A DNA stretch of 64,000 bases from Tretioscincus oriximinensis (Eukaryota; Chordata; Lepidosauria; Squamata; Gymnophthalmidae). Below, one piece after another: positions 1 to 10,971 of the stretch. Under the pieces are notes generated by a model, which worked only from the letters and a program-made list of their open reading frames with translations, was not told the DNA's origin and did not search any database. Where the stretch lies: positions 760,389 to 824,388 of the forward strand of contig JAJVDF010000278.1 in NCBI GenBank assembly GCA_022410635.1, given 5' to 3'. Positions within the stretch are counted from its first letter, which is position 1. Every line of letters begins with the position of its first letter. The position numbers and the translations under genes were made by a program.

Positions 1-512
1 ATGGTGACCTTCCTGCCTTAAGAATGGGAACTATTTCTGATTCTCTCCAAGAGGACGGTATATCTTGATTTTGTAGAGCACGGTTAAAAATAGTCACCAA
101 TTGAGGTGTAATTTCATGTCTGAATAATTTATAGAAGGCGGCTGTAAAGCCGTCGGTGCCTGGAGACTTTCCTAGTTTTAAACTGGTTATAACTGTATTG
201 ATCTCTTCCTCGGTAATATCTCTATTTAGGGTTTCTTGCTCTAAATTACTAATTTGTGTATGGGTCTGAAACGGGATATCTTCCACCTGTTTGGTTTCAT
301 ATAATTGTTTATAGAACTCTGCTAGTCTAGCTCTGATTTGGGTATCTTTGTTTAGAATTTGGTTATTTGAATCTTTAAGCAGAGCAATTTTCTTCTTATC
401 CTTTTTTGATTTTAGAGCTTTTGCCATATTCTTAGTACTTTTCACATCCCAAGAGAGGAACTGATTTCTTTGGAACATTCCTGCTTTAAGAAGTGATGCT
501 CTATCTAATTGT
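1..512 (-). mobile_element. L1-type LINE, ORF2 fragment (reverse transcriptase N-terminal part), continues off the left edge
   Basis: Read on the minus strand, about 500 bases are open in one frame with no stop codon. The order of motifs is that of L1 ORF2 between the endonuclease and the reverse transcriptase palm: a lysine-rich stretch, then ITEEEINTVITSLKLGKSPG, then DGFTAAFYK, then a WRESEIVPILKAG-like block just before the window edge. In L1 proteins this part leads into the catalytic palm, which lies outside the window. The homology begins near base 510, where the sequence turns into unrelated AT-rich DNA, so the copy is 5'-truncated or broken there. The uninterrupted frame suggests a fairly recent insertion. 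The family (L1 against the related Tx1 group) is judged from memory of motif order only. Confidence 0.85.
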
Positions 513-892
513 AACTATATAATTAAACCTAAGAAAATTAAGTCTCCAGAGTGATGTTTCAACTGCAAAGTAAGAGTTATGTATATTAGAATGTTATTTT
601 TCAATCCATCAGTTCTAACTTTTTTCATAGACACCTTGCAGAATCTAGACTGTTTTGGTTAAACCTGCCAGCAGTTTAGCTGTTTCAAAACAAGATTGTC
701 TGCACAGAATCCACTAATTGAAAAGATAAACCACATACACAATCATATTCATTGTCATTCACACAATCTGTTATACTCATTGCTTTGGCACGCTAAACAT
801 GTACGGGGGCTTTACAGTATTTTCAAATATATTGTGCTTGGTCCTTACTGACAAGCAACCCATAGATGATCCACAGAGGAAAGATTCTTAAA
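513..892. other. No recognisable feature
   Basis: AT-rich non-coding DNA between the L1 fragment and a tRNA-SINE. I see no long open frame, terminal repeats or simple repeats here. Confidence 0.5.
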
Positions 893-1197
893 TCTGGCAC
901 GGATGGTGCAATCACTAAGGAGATGATCTCTCATCTGAGAGATAGGGTTTTGAGGCCCTGTGTTGAACATGAGGGGAGGTGATCACCTTCTACTAGCTTG
1001 TAGCTCTAGCCAACCCAGCTATTTGAAAGCAAGAATTGCAAGAAATTGCAACTGACTGCAACTAGATAAATGGGAACCATCCCAGCCGGTGGGGGAGATA
1101 GAATGTAAAACTTTGGGCAAAAAATAACTTTGTAAGCTGCTTTCAGTCTCTTTGAGTGAGAAAAGTGGGGTATAAAAACTCAGTTCTTCTTCTTCTT
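893..1197 (+). mobile_element. tRNA-derived SINE with L2-like 3' tail (copy 1)
   Basis: The head resembles a tRNA promoter: an A-box-like TGGTGCAATCACTAAGGAG about 10 bases in, and a degenerate B-box (GGGTTTTGAGGCC) about 50 bases later. A body follows containing TAGCTCTAGCCAACCCAGCT, and a tail (TCTTTGAGTGAGAAAAG, GGTATAAAAACTCAG) ending in a short CTT run. Related copies lie at about 35141 on the same strand and 55228 on the other strand, sharing the head, body and tail order. The tail resembles the 3' end of L2 LINEs, which would supply the reverse transcriptase (inferred from the general SINE-LINE tail rule). Exact ends and target duplications were not resolved. Confidence 0.75.
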
Positions 1198-2100
1198 AAA
1201 CAATGATATTTCTGTTGTATGTAAAATTAGAACAAATTAAAAATGATTTTGACAGCATAAAGCAGCATGAAGTTTCAGCTAGTTTAGTTAGTATGCAAAT
1301 AGCAATCAATATACATAATGAGATTATCTCCCCAGGACTCAAGCTTAACTAAGGTTTCCTCAGGAAATGGCAAAAGAATACATAGATTTCAGAATACAAA
1401 GAATAAGATCCATGAACCACCCGTAATTTGATAGGAAAAGGGAAGTAAATTGGACTTTCTTTAATTAAGACTAATTAGTTGGGGTTTCTATAAAGGTCAC
1501 TCTACTGTAAAATCCTATTGTTCACATTTATCTGTCTTGAAAAGCACCCAGAAGTGCAGAATTCTTCCTAGTAATGCAGCCCAAAACTAATTTGGGGAAT
1601 TGTTTAGAAAAATATTGAGTGTTTATTACAATCCAGCATAAAATCCAGACCATCTCAAGGATGCATGGATTTTAGATCCCAGTAAAAACAACCTCCAGTT
1701 AGGACAATCTCTCTGTATTTTGTCACAGTCAACATAAGCCAAAGCGAGGAAGAAAAGGCCTATGTCCAAGTTGCATGTAGCTATCTTATCTATTTTAGTT
1801 AATGCAAATCAAGCTAATGCATATTTGCAGTAAGCAGCTTGATCCATGTTCTAGCACGCAAATAATAAACTGTTATTTTTATTGTTATAAACTATTGTCG
1901 TCACATTGTCACACGCTGCATCCAGTTCACATCACCATATGGGCATGACTACAATAGGTCAAGTCCAGTCATTAAAATTTGTAGCTCTGGCCATTATAAT
2001 TTACTTTAAAAAAAAAAAAAGACCAATTAAAAATATAAATTATTTTTTTAAAAAAATTATTGGTGGACCAGTTCCAATTGTGCATAAGCACACTGTAGGC
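1198..2100. other. No recognisable feature
   Basis: AT-rich non-coding sequence. An A-rich and T-rich patch lies around 2008-2062. The open frame starting near 1906 has no recognisable domain and crosses this low-complexity patch, so it is not called. Confidence 0.5.
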
Positions 2101-2446
2101 GCCACCAGTGCCCCCGCCCACCATTTCTCAGTCTGGTCAGCAGATGAGCAGAGTGGCAGATGGCGAAGGAATACACAGGCAAGCGACTACCTACCTACCT
2201 ACTGCTTTCTTCCTTCCTCTTCGGCCTTGTGGAGCAGCGAACTTTGCTGTTTCACATGAACAACCGCTGGCCACTCAAAGATCACCTGCTGCCTGTTCCT
2301 CTTCCTCCTCCACTTCAAAGTTCACCACAGCACATCCTCTGACCATCTGTCTGCCACGATCTTTTCAGCTGATGGCAGCAGACGCGGTTGCCATCAGAGA
2401 AGTGGTGGTGGAGAAGCCCCAAAGGAGCCACAGAGAAGCGCCTAGG

Positions 2447-2475
2447 TGATGATGCAGCCTCAAGCTGCATCGTCA
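2447..2475. repeat. Small hairpin, 12-bp arms
   Basis: TGATGATGCAGC and the inverse complement of GCTGCATCGTCA face each other across a 5-base loop with one mismatch. It may be chance. Confidence 0.5.
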
Positions 2476-2820
2476 TGCTTGCCACTTATGACATCATTTC
2501 TGGTCCTGCCCCGGAAATAATAACAAACTTCTGTGCCTCCCCCCCCCCAATTTATTATCTGCCCCAGAGCCCCCAAGAGTCTACCACTGGATCCATGAAC
2601 TGAGGAAAAAGATACATCTTTGTGATCAATGATCCAATGTCGCCTATGACTACAAATACGAACAAATAAAGTTATGAGCCATACCAATCAATGATCAAGT
2701 TCAAATGCACGGTTTGTTTATTTTATGTAGCCATTTAGTTATTCTGGCCCTCCTCCCTTCTCCTGTCCATCCACCCTTCAACGGCCACCAAGGAGCAGCC
2801 CGTCTTCTATCACCCAGAAT

Positions 2821-2899
2821 ACCTCCTCCCCCTCCTCCTCTCCCATCTCCGTCCTCTTTGTCCTCTCCCTATCCCCCTTTCCTCTTCTCCCCTATCCCC
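2821..2899 (+). repeat. Polypyrimidine (CT-rich) tract
   Basis: About 80 bases almost entirely C and T, built from CCTCCTCCC-like and TCTCCC-like units. Such tracts are low complexity and may adopt triplex DNA; no coding role is claimed. Confidence 0.8.
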
Positions 2900-3110
2900 A
2901 GCACCTTACCAGTTGCAGGTCCAGGAGCTCCACCGAGTTCAGCAACGCACTGAAGCACACTCAAGTTGCCTGGGGATAGTGCCCAGCCAACTTGAATGCT
3001 CTTCAGTCCATCGCTTAACTGTATGCANACCACGTGGAGCCTGTGGGAATTAAGGAGAACACTAGAGCCCATTGTATCCCTGAGGCAGTGGGCTTAATTC
3101 CACTAGTACA

Positions 3111-4352
3111 ACTAATAAATTGTATGGAAAGAGCTTCCGAGGTGAGGAAGCAAGGGAAGTCTTTGTGTACTCACATATTAAGAGAGAATAATAATAGCAA
3201 TGGAAGAGATTATTGTTATATAATTGGAAATAGATGACTAAATAATATGCTTTTAATAGATTTTTTGGGGGGAACTTTACTGCAACACATCCAAATATCA
3301 AACAAATCAGCTTCCTCTCTTTCTTTGGCTGGCTGCATCTTCTTACTCATTAGTTTACTCATCCTTGACTTGAGGTTTCATTTCCATATGTACAGTGTCC
3401 AAACAAATATATACCATATATTGTCAAATGATAGGTTATATTTTTATGCACACAAATAACTAAACATACACAAGCCCACATATATATCTATTAAAAGCAC
3501 AGATGGTGCAAAATCCCTCAGACAAATTACCAGCAACAAACATCAAAACAAATTCAATAGGATTTAAAAATCCAATTGAAACTAACTAGTAACTGAATTC
3601 ATAGATATCCCCACTTAGTGACTCACTGAAGTGGATAGAGCAGTGTCCTTCAAGTCCAATACTGCTGGCATTTGGAAGTAGCTCAAATAATTAATATTTA
3701 AGTCTCAAGAAAGCACTCTTTCTTATTTTCTTATTTTCCAGGCCCCTGGAAGCATATTTTGGGTAGACTAAGGCTGCATTCACAGGCATGCCTTTTTCAC
3801 GGAATAAGCAATCTATGTAATTAAATGATTATGTGACAATTGTTCCATGGTGGCAGTGCAGTGCAGTGGGGTATGGGGTTGCTACTAAACCAATCATGCT
3901 GCCAAAATATGCAGATGTGGGAACAATACTGCCAGCTGCAAAGATGAAATAAAGGAAAAATGGAGGAGGGTTAAAGATTACTTAACAGGTAACTCAAGGA
4001 ACCATCAGTTGAGAAGTAAATTATTAAACGTCTTCCAGTGTCTGGATGGGAAATAAAAGTAACTGAATGTAACAACACCAGGGGGAACAGGTTATCTGCT
4101 CTTTGTGATGTTTGTCTCTTTTATGTATATATTTATACATTTTTATTTTTGCTATTTAATTATTTGTATGTTCATATTGTTATGTTTTGATGTTTGTACT
4201 GTTATTTGTGGAAGTCATAAAAATATAAAATTTATGTGCATTAAAAAATACAAGCTCATGCACAGTGCACCAGCTAAGATGACAACACACAATATGTCAT
4301 GCTACATCAGCAAAAATGTGATTATAGCTGCTTTTCCTTGATTTTTTTAAAA
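3111..4352. other. No complete feature; possible half of a MITE near 3768
   Basis: AT-rich DNA. At about 3768 the sequence TAAGGCTGCATTCACA resembles the terminus of the GGCTGCAT family found elsewhere in the window, but I could not find a matching second end, so no element is called. Confidence 0.3.
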
Positions 4353-4442
4353 GTACACGATACACTTTTTTCATGCTTTCCTTGTGCTAGNATGGTGTGA
4401 ATGGCATCTTANTATACGAAAAGTGTGAAAAAAGTTGTGTAC
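4353..4442. repeat. Short palindromic element, 90 bp
   Basis: Starts GTACACGATACACTTTTTTC and ends with an approximate inverse complement (GTGTGAAAAAAGTTGTGTAC). The arms are roughly 25 bases with several mismatches and a small offset, separated by about 40 bases containing two N. This is the form of a small MITE or a decayed hairpin. No clear target duplication is seen. Confidence 0.45.
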
Positions 4443-6427
4443 AGATCCCCCCCCCACCAAAATGGCTTCTTCAAATGAATGGAAAATTTATCCCACCCAT
4501 CCTGACCCCCATGTATATAGACATATTTTTGTCTTGGATTTCTGTTACCCATTTTTCTTTGTAACTATGATGTAAGAATAGCCTAAGAGCAGATCATCCC
4601 ATAATAGTTTCAAGGCCAAGTAGATTTGATGCCAACATTCATATGACACAGATTCTGTATCCATTTCTCATATTGTGAAAGTTTTCCTAACTCTATCCTC
4701 CAAATTGCTTTATTACACAGGACNAAAAAGCAATACAAGAATGACAAAAGAGATTCAAAGCAGCAGCTACAGACTAACATATTTTATACTTTTACTATAG
4801 ATGGCAGCAGTGATGAGAGTCAAGGCTGGTTTCAGGCTGGTTTCATGTTACCATGGTACTAGCAAATAGGATTTTCTTTGAAAGTATTGTGGTACTCTGA
4901 GAGATTCAAAGAAAAGCCAATTTGTTAGACCCCAGGAGCTTAAAAAGGACTTGCTAATAGCATCATGAGGTAGGGGCTGCCGCTTGAACCACCACTATCA
5001 GTACCAGCCGCCACTGGATGCTGGAAATGATTTGCCTTCCTCCTTTCACTATTATGTTGCTTGAAGGCAATCACCAAACATTTTCCCCAAAGAAGTAGAT
5101 GTTGCTCCCTTTAAAGAAGAGGATTTCTAGAAATATAGCAACTCTTTGCTGTTTTGGGCACTCTTTAGCAATAAGCAGAATATTTACTGTCTAAATTTCC
5201 ATTACACTCATCCAGATTCCACATTTTCTAAAAAATAAAAATAAAATAAAGCTGTTTATTTATAACACCCCTTAAACGAAAGGGTGGTACAATCAACACA
5301 TATGGTAACAAAGTAATAAAATATTTCACTCTCTTACAAATTAAAGTGAGTATCACAAATATAAAACATCACAGTAAAATTAATGTAGATCACTAATATT
5401 TCCAATCAAAACTCATTCTGGTAAGTTGACTGGGAGTCAAAGGGGGGCAGCCATTGGATGACAGTGCAGCGAGATGGAGCATAGGATGACACCATGCATG
5501 CACACAAGTGGTNATTGCAAACCCAACACCTCACGTCAATTTTCCATTCAGCTACAGCTGAGCTGCTAGGGGTGCATGCATGTGTGCAAAGAGCACCACA
5601 GACCTACTTAAAATGCAGGTAAACATGAGAATGGATGGGCATGATCCTCTTCGCCAGGGCCCACACTTGTCATTGAGCAACCTGGCACCTGGGCCAGTCC
5701 ATCCCTGATGCAGGGCTGATGCAGGGGTTGGGTTAGAACTATGTTTCTACATCTATTCCAGACTATGCCATGCTGTGGTCTGAACCAGAGGATCTCACTG
5801 ATTGAACCATACTGAGCCAGGTAAATGCAGAAAGACTCTCAGTACTGTTTAAGAGAAGATCTCTCTTTGTTGGTAAGGCTCTCTTTCTAATTTTTCTATT
5901 AAACTGAATTTTGTTCATATTGTCAAGCACAGGTGCTAAAGTGAGAAACTCAATTATATGAATCATCATTTCNACTATTTCATTTTCTTCACAAATGTGC
6001 AATTTAGAAGACTTCATGGAGGTGCTTCAATTTTTTTNAAAAAAAACTCCTTATTGCTAGAGGCTGTCACTAGTGTACTTGACAGAGCAATTTAAAAAAG
6101 TTTCTTTTTATTAAATCTCATTTTGGCTTCCTAGTATAATGCTCAATGAAGGAAATAAGATTTTTTCTCTCTTCTAAGGAACGTCACCATTCCTCCTGTT
6201 TTCAAAGTGGACAAGTGAACCTTAGCCGTAATGGCCAAATGTAATTTCGTAACTTGATGATCATTTAATAGCCAGGGGAACCAAGAATATAAACTATTTC
6301 TTCACTTGCCTTCTTTAGTGTTTTATTCTTCTATAATTAAACCATAGTTACTTATTGAATATCACCAGATTTGAATATCACCAGATTTGAAAGAACCTGA
6401 AGGAACAATCAAAGGTTCAAACACTAT
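4443..6427. other. Mostly unrecognised DNA with a possible L2-like tail
   Basis: Non-coding. At about 5225-5310 an AAATAAAATAAA run is followed by TTTATTTATAACACCCCTT and AAAGGGTGGTAC, which looks like a decayed minus-strand L2 or L2-tailed SINE 3' end (weak). No open frame here has a recognisable domain. Confidence 0.35.
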
Positions 6428-6858
6428 GGCTATGGGCATATGAAGCTTTCCTACAATGATGGTAGTATCATTATGATGACTCTGCTTCATGTGTTAATGG
6501 AGTTTTCTCAAAAAACCAAAGATTTTTCTCAATACACCTGGAAAAAGGTCCTTTGCCCCTTTGCCAGTATTTTCTGAAATGGCCATGCCTGAAGCCATGG
6601 AGATGAGAAGCTTTCCAGTGTACAAGATCCTTAACAGGATTACCAGAATACCACAAGAAGATGCTATCACAAGACAATGCAGAAACACATACTGAGCCAT
6701 GCTCAGTATTTACTTCCTGGTTAGTTACCTTGTCAGCTCCACATGATTTTTTAATGATTTGTTTATGAAAGGATGAGGGCACATATGCCTGGACTCATGA
6801 TAGGGTTATTTTGGAACCTAACTTCATTGTGGTTTTTAACATATTGTGTGGAGGGGGC
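6428..6858. mobile_element. Non-autonomous DNA element, related to copies at 20876 and 30881
   Basis: The stretch 6455-6760 aligns by eye with the reverse complement of 20930-21215. Shared landmarks in order are GACTCTGCT, TTAATGGAGTTTTC, AGCCATGGAGATGAGAAG, ACTGAGCATGCTCAGTA-like and CTCCACATG. The right end GTGTGGAGGGGGC matches the terminus of the 20876 and 14005 elements. The left end (GGCTATGGGCATATGAAG) is a diverged form of GGCTGCATGCACAC. Flanking 3-mers are TAT and TTT, so the target duplication is not clean. The open frames inside have no known domain and are probably chance. Confidence 0.6.
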
Positions 6859-7643
6859 TTTTGATAAGAAAGAAAGAATGTCAACTAGAATTAAAAGTTT
6901 CCAACAGATGGCAGCTATAATGCTAGAAGGCAAATGTGTAATAAATATTATAGTATGTATCTCTGCACCATGTTTGGCATGAGAATGGATTGATTGCTAC
7001 TTTTCCATGTTCACATTGACATATCGTCATCCCAGGACCAGAGTGTTCTAAGTCCCATTTTTTTAAAAAATTGCAATTTGTGAACTCATTATTTTGTCGC
7101 CAATTATTGATATGGGGAAATAAACATTTCCATGTGGTTTGTGATAGGAAAAAATCTATCAATGACATATTATATGCATCATTGTTGCATTGGTAAGATA
7201 TGCTCTAATGGAGTTGGAACAATTTTTGCTTTCGAGATGTCACTTATTTTTGTAACTCCTGTTAACCTGTTGGAACTTTCTGGTAACAGATATTTCAGAA
7301 AATAAACAGTATCATAGGAAATGATGTCCGTAGGACAGAAAAGTTAATACTTGGCCCTTCCTAGACAAATTACTTTTATAATTAAAAAAGCAATATGGGC
7401 CTGTCAAATAGTCATCACGCGAGAGTGTAAATATAAAGAAAAATCATCGATCCTGGCATGGTATGAATATCTAGTTGAACTAATGTTATTTGATGCTTTG
7501 AGAGAGAGGAGACTTACAAAATCCTATCCCATATGATTATTATACTCATGTACCAAAGACTTCTACTGTAACTGCCATGATCTCCAGGGTAGGAGGGTGT
7601 GTTTGTTTCTTTGACTAATTTATGTATTATGAATTTTGGCTTA
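6859..7643. other. No recognisable feature
   Basis: AT-rich non-coding DNA up to the Penelope-like element. Confidence 0.45.
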
Positions 7644-7858
7644 ATTTCAGAGAAATAGCCGTGTTAGTCTAGCAGAAAGTCCAGCAAAGGAGCTAGCAGC
7701 ACTTTGAGACTAACTTGAGAAAAGTGGTTGGCATAAGCTTTCATAAACAGGTCTACTTCTTCAGATGCTGAGGGACTAATGTCAGGGTCAGGTATTTATA
7801 GGGAAATGTGTATGGGAGAAGTCAAAGCATATGCAACTGTAGGGAGGTGTTGAATTGC

Positions 7859-7916
7859 AGGTAAATAGCAGGAACTAATCTCCTTAAAAAACAGGTAAAT
7901 AGCAGGAACTAATCCT
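7859..7916 (-). repeat. Short tandem duplication in the PLE 3' region
   Basis: AGGTAAATAGCAGGAACTAA occurs twice, about 34 bases apart, within the 3' non-coding part of the Penelope-like element. Internal short tandem repeats are common in such elements. Confidence 0.8.
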
Positions 7917-7988
7917 CTTATGTAAAAAAGTCCCTGGGGCAAAAAGGTGCAATGTCTGATAGAGAATCAATCAAATACTTAACAGGTG

Positions 7989-8969
7989 TCATAAAAATGT
8001 ATAGTTGGCCAGGAAACCATTGTCTCTGTTAAGTCCTTTGCTGATGGCCTGGAACTTGTGAATGTATTCAAGTTCTGCTGCTTCTCTTTCAAANCTTCCT
8101 TTGTAGTTTCTTTGTTCAAGNACTGCAGTCCTGAGGTCTGAGAGAGAATGTCCTGGAAGGTTGAAATGTTCAGCAACTGGTTTCTGTGTGTTTCCATTTC
8201 NAATATCTGATTTGTGTCCATTTATTCTCTGGCGAAGGGATTGTCCTGTTTGCCCAATGTAGAGTGTAGAGGGGCATTGTTGGCAGAAAATGGAATACAC
8301 CACATTAGAAGATGAGCATGTAAAAGTCCCTCTAATGTTGTGGGTGGTGTTATCAGGTCCCGTGATGACATTGCCAGGGTGGATGTGTGCACAGAGTTGA
8401 CATCTGGGTTTGTGGCAGGGTCTAGTTCCCATTTCTCCCTCTGTGTCCCGTGTTCTTTGTGTGAGGAGTTGTTTGAGGTTGGGTGGTTGTTTGTAAGCCA
8501 GCAAAGGTTTGCCACCAAGTGCTCTTGAGAGAGCTGTGTTTTTATCCAAAATAGGTTGAAGTTCATTTATTATGTGTTTGAGGGGCCCCAATTGTGAGCT
8601 GTATGTGACCACTAATGGGGTTCTGTTGTTTTCTGTCCTCAATCTGTCCTGTAATAGGTTGATTCTGGGTACCATTCTGGCTCTGTTGATTTGTTTTTTT
8701 ACTTCATGTGGCGGGTACTGTAACNTGAGGAATGCTTGCTGTAGTTCCAGGAGTTTGGTGTCTCTGTCTTCTGGATCCGAGCAGATGCGATTATATCTGA
8801 GANCTTGGCTGTAGACAATAGATTTGGTTGTGTGTTCAGGATGGAAACTAGAGGCATGTAAATAGGTGTATCGATCAGTTGGTTTGCGATACAGGGTCGT
8901 GCTCAGATGTCCATTGTGCAATTTTATGGTGGTGTCTAGAAAGTGGACTTGCTCCCTAGATTGTTCCAA
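7989..8969 (-). pseudogene. Penelope-type polyprotein C-terminus: end of reverse transcriptase, Cys-rich linker, GIY-YIG endonuclease
   Basis: A 326-residue open frame whose apparent start is only the truncation point; homologous sequence continues a few codons upstream to a TGA near 8992. Residues about 9-40 (FLDTTI, LYRKPTDRYTYLH) belong to the end of the reverse transcriptase. Residues 185-193 form a CHKPRCQLC cluster typical of the PLE linker. Residues 224-253 carry the GIY-YIG core (VYSIFC, LYIGQTGQSLRQR). A glutamate near residue 294 (FERE) and an asparagine near 314 (GLNRDNG) sit where the family has its late conserved positions. There are five N-containing codons but no stop. With the palm domain missing it cannot act alone. 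Confidence 0.85.
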
Positions 8970-9003
8970 ACTGAGGTTAATAGTAGGGTGTCAGTCTAAA
9001 GAT

Positions 9004-9579
9004 TTGGTTGGTTTTGTTTTATTTTGTATTTCTATTGTTTTGTTCCTGTTGTTTGTATGTTTCTGTATATAACAATAAAAAGTATTTACAAAAAAAAACC
9101 CTGTTGTAAGGTGTGGATGAGGAAAATAATGATAAAATTCTGCTTGGCAGTCTTTTATTACCGGATATATAAAACAGAACGTTACCATCATTTGACAGAA
9201 TTAAAAATGGTGTCCCAGCACTGCTTGTGAACAGCAGGAAAATACACATACATAGATTTTATGCCTTTTGCTTTCATTTTCGTTGCTCCAGAACCAGAGT
9301 GTTCTGACTCTACCTTAGAGGAATTTGAAGATTGGTAATTTTTGGCTCTGCAAATCCACTCTACCTCATGAGGCAAGCAGCCATTGAATGTGATCATTGA
9401 CTACTGGTGTTAGAACAACATGGCTCAGAGCTGAAGCAATGGCTATTATTGGCAGATGAAGTTAGTACAACATGGTTCGGAACCTATATCAAGTATTTGG
9501 AATTAGAACACCATGGACTTGTTCTGCCATGTTCTAATGACATGTAACATGGTCCCATGTTAAATTACTATAGTGGCCT
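9004..9579. other. No recognisable feature
   Basis: Non-coding. Several loosely similar AGAACAnCATGG-like words lie between 9400 and 9550, but their spacing is irregular and no repeat unit is called. Confidence 0.4.
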
Positions 9580-9589
9580 GATGGAGATT

Positions 9590-9706
9590 TCAGAGAAATA
9601 GCCGTGTTAGTCTAGCAGAAAGTCCAGCAAAGGAGCTAGCAGCACTTTGAGACTAACTTGAGAAAAGTGGTTGGCATAAGCTTTCATAGACAGGTCTACT
9701 TCTTCA
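9590..9706 (-). mobile_element. Solo PLE terminal fragment with 10-bp target duplication
   Basis: 117 bases nearly identical to the 3' terminus of the element at 7644 (landmarks CAGAGAAATAGCCGTGTTAG, TAGCAGCACTTTGAGAC, AGGTCTACTTCTTCAGATG). It is flanked on both sides by GATGGAGATT (9580-9589 and 9707-9716), where the right copy overlaps the element's own GATG end. The clean duplication shows this is an insertion of a very short, truncated PLE copy and not a recombination scar. Confidence 0.85.
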
Positions 9707-9716
9707 GATGGAGATT

Positions 9717-10862
9717 GAAGAAAATGGAGTACAAATCTCCAAATTNCTTTAAGATGGACTTAGAACACTGTGTTCCAGAGAAACACAATTTCCCCAGTTT
9801 ATCTAAGTTCTTATTTCAAGATTGATCCTGGAACAGAGGCTTATTGCCCACATGATACTGGCAAGTCCCACTCAGGACATGCTGCAACCTGTAGTTGCAC
9901 CTAGAAGGTGAGTCCTTACTCTATCTCTTACCTTGTCTCTTGTGACTTATGTAAATGAAAGAGTTGGTCAGAAAATACCCAACAAAGTTAAAACTAGTCT
10001 TGTCTTGAAAGCAATTAAAAAGCAATTAAACAAGAATTAACAAAAATTGATTAACAGTGTCATCATAACAGTGATGATGGCAGGATCCATATGCTGCCTC
10101 CATGGCATTTTGAATGAGCCATGAATCACAGCGCTTGTAGGAAGAATGCAATGTCTGTACAGAATCTTTGCTCTTCCCCCACCATGTCATCACAAGCTCT
10201 GTTATAGTGCAACACTAGAGAGCTAGTGCTATACTAGTAGAGATAGAACTGGTAGAGATAGAGCTTGAGAAGAGTTGCTGGGTCCCCCCAGTGGGATTCT
10301 CAGTAATCAAACATTGGAAATGCCAGTGGGGTCATTTCCTTTCAGAAATTTGAATAACTTCCTTCCCAACACATTATGTATGCCTACCTCCCACTGGAAG
10401 CTTTTTATTAATTAAAGGAAAGTTGTTATATTCCTTGTCACTACGACTTTACTGCATCTGCTCTTTTCTTGATTGTTTTTCAAACCAACGCATTTGAACT
10501 GAATATAAATTTTAGTCATTTCCACAGATCTCATATGGCTTTAGCAATAATGCTACATTTTCACAGTGGTTCATCATGACATGTGTGCCTTCATTCTATT
10601 CACAAAGGACACCATAATTCCTTGAATCACCAGGGAAAATTGATTTCATCCAATTTTGTTAGCCAACCCAAATATATAGTCATGATAATATTGAAAGAAT
10701 AGTTTTGAGAATACTTATACATGAGCTGGCATGAACAGTTCTATTTTTAAATAAGAGTGTGACATATTTAGTAGGCTTGCTTCAAAACTAATGATTCAAA
10801 ATATTTTCCATAAATTTTTAAGTTTTGTTCTGTTTTTAAAAGACACCTGCCTGATAGCTGAC
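9717..10862. other. No recognisable feature
   Basis: AT-rich non-coding DNA with no repeat or coding signal that I can support. Confidence 0.45.
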
Positions 10863-10865
10863 TTA

Positions 10866-10968
10866 GGCTGCCTCTCCATGTGGTTTTCATGCCATGCTGA
10901 TACTTGTGAGGTAGAGTCATGATCGTGTAAGTACCAGGGTGGCCCAAAAACTATGTGGGGATACAGCC
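10866..10968. mobile_element. 103-bp MITE, PIF/Harbinger-like, TSD TTA
   Basis: Begins GGCTGCCTCTCCATGTGG and ends CTATGTGGGGATACAGCC. As inverted repeats the ends agree at most positions of the outer 20 or so bases. Flanked by TTA on both sides (10863-10865 and 10969-10971). Size, terminal inverted repeats and a 3-bp TTA duplication fit a non-autonomous PIF/Harbinger element. The termini match the GGCTGCAT family at 14005, 15508 and 35649. Confidence 0.7.
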
Positions 10969-10971
10969 TTA

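Larger units (their letters stand above)
2101..3110. other. GC-richer unclassified segment
   Basis: Noticeably richer in G and C than its surroundings. It contains a short hairpin at 2447-2475, a C-run near 2540 and a pyrimidine tract at 2821-2899. No coding frame carries a recognisable domain. It could be an old retrotransposed or regulatory segment. Nothing in the sequence decides this. Confidence 0.3.
7644..9003 (-). mobile_element. Penelope-like element (PLE), 5'-truncated, with GIY-YIG endonuclease
   Basis: On the minus strand this holds the C-terminal part of a Penelope-type protein (7989-8969) followed by about 340 bases of 3' non-coding sequence. The last 110 bases of that (about 7644-7760) recur as solo pieces at 9590, 14692 and 29387. 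The 5' side stops near 9003, so most of the reverse transcriptase is missing. Inside the 3' region, AGGTAAATAGCAGGAACTAA is duplicated at 7859 and 7893. Penelope elements combine a telomerase-like reverse transcriptase with a GIY-YIG nuclease and are widespread in reptiles; the family call rests on the protein motifs. Confidence 0.9.

Noticed and set aside
893..970. tRNA gene
   Set aside because: The A-box and B-box-like words are degenerate, no cloverleaf can be closed, and the sequence continues into a SINE body and tail.
1906..2603. Overlapping short frames in the GC-richer segment
   Set aside because: Several frames overlap on both strands with no domain, consistent with compositional bias.
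9400..9560. Recurrent AGAACAnCATGG-like words
   Set aside because: Spacing is irregular and the words are short; no unit can be defined.
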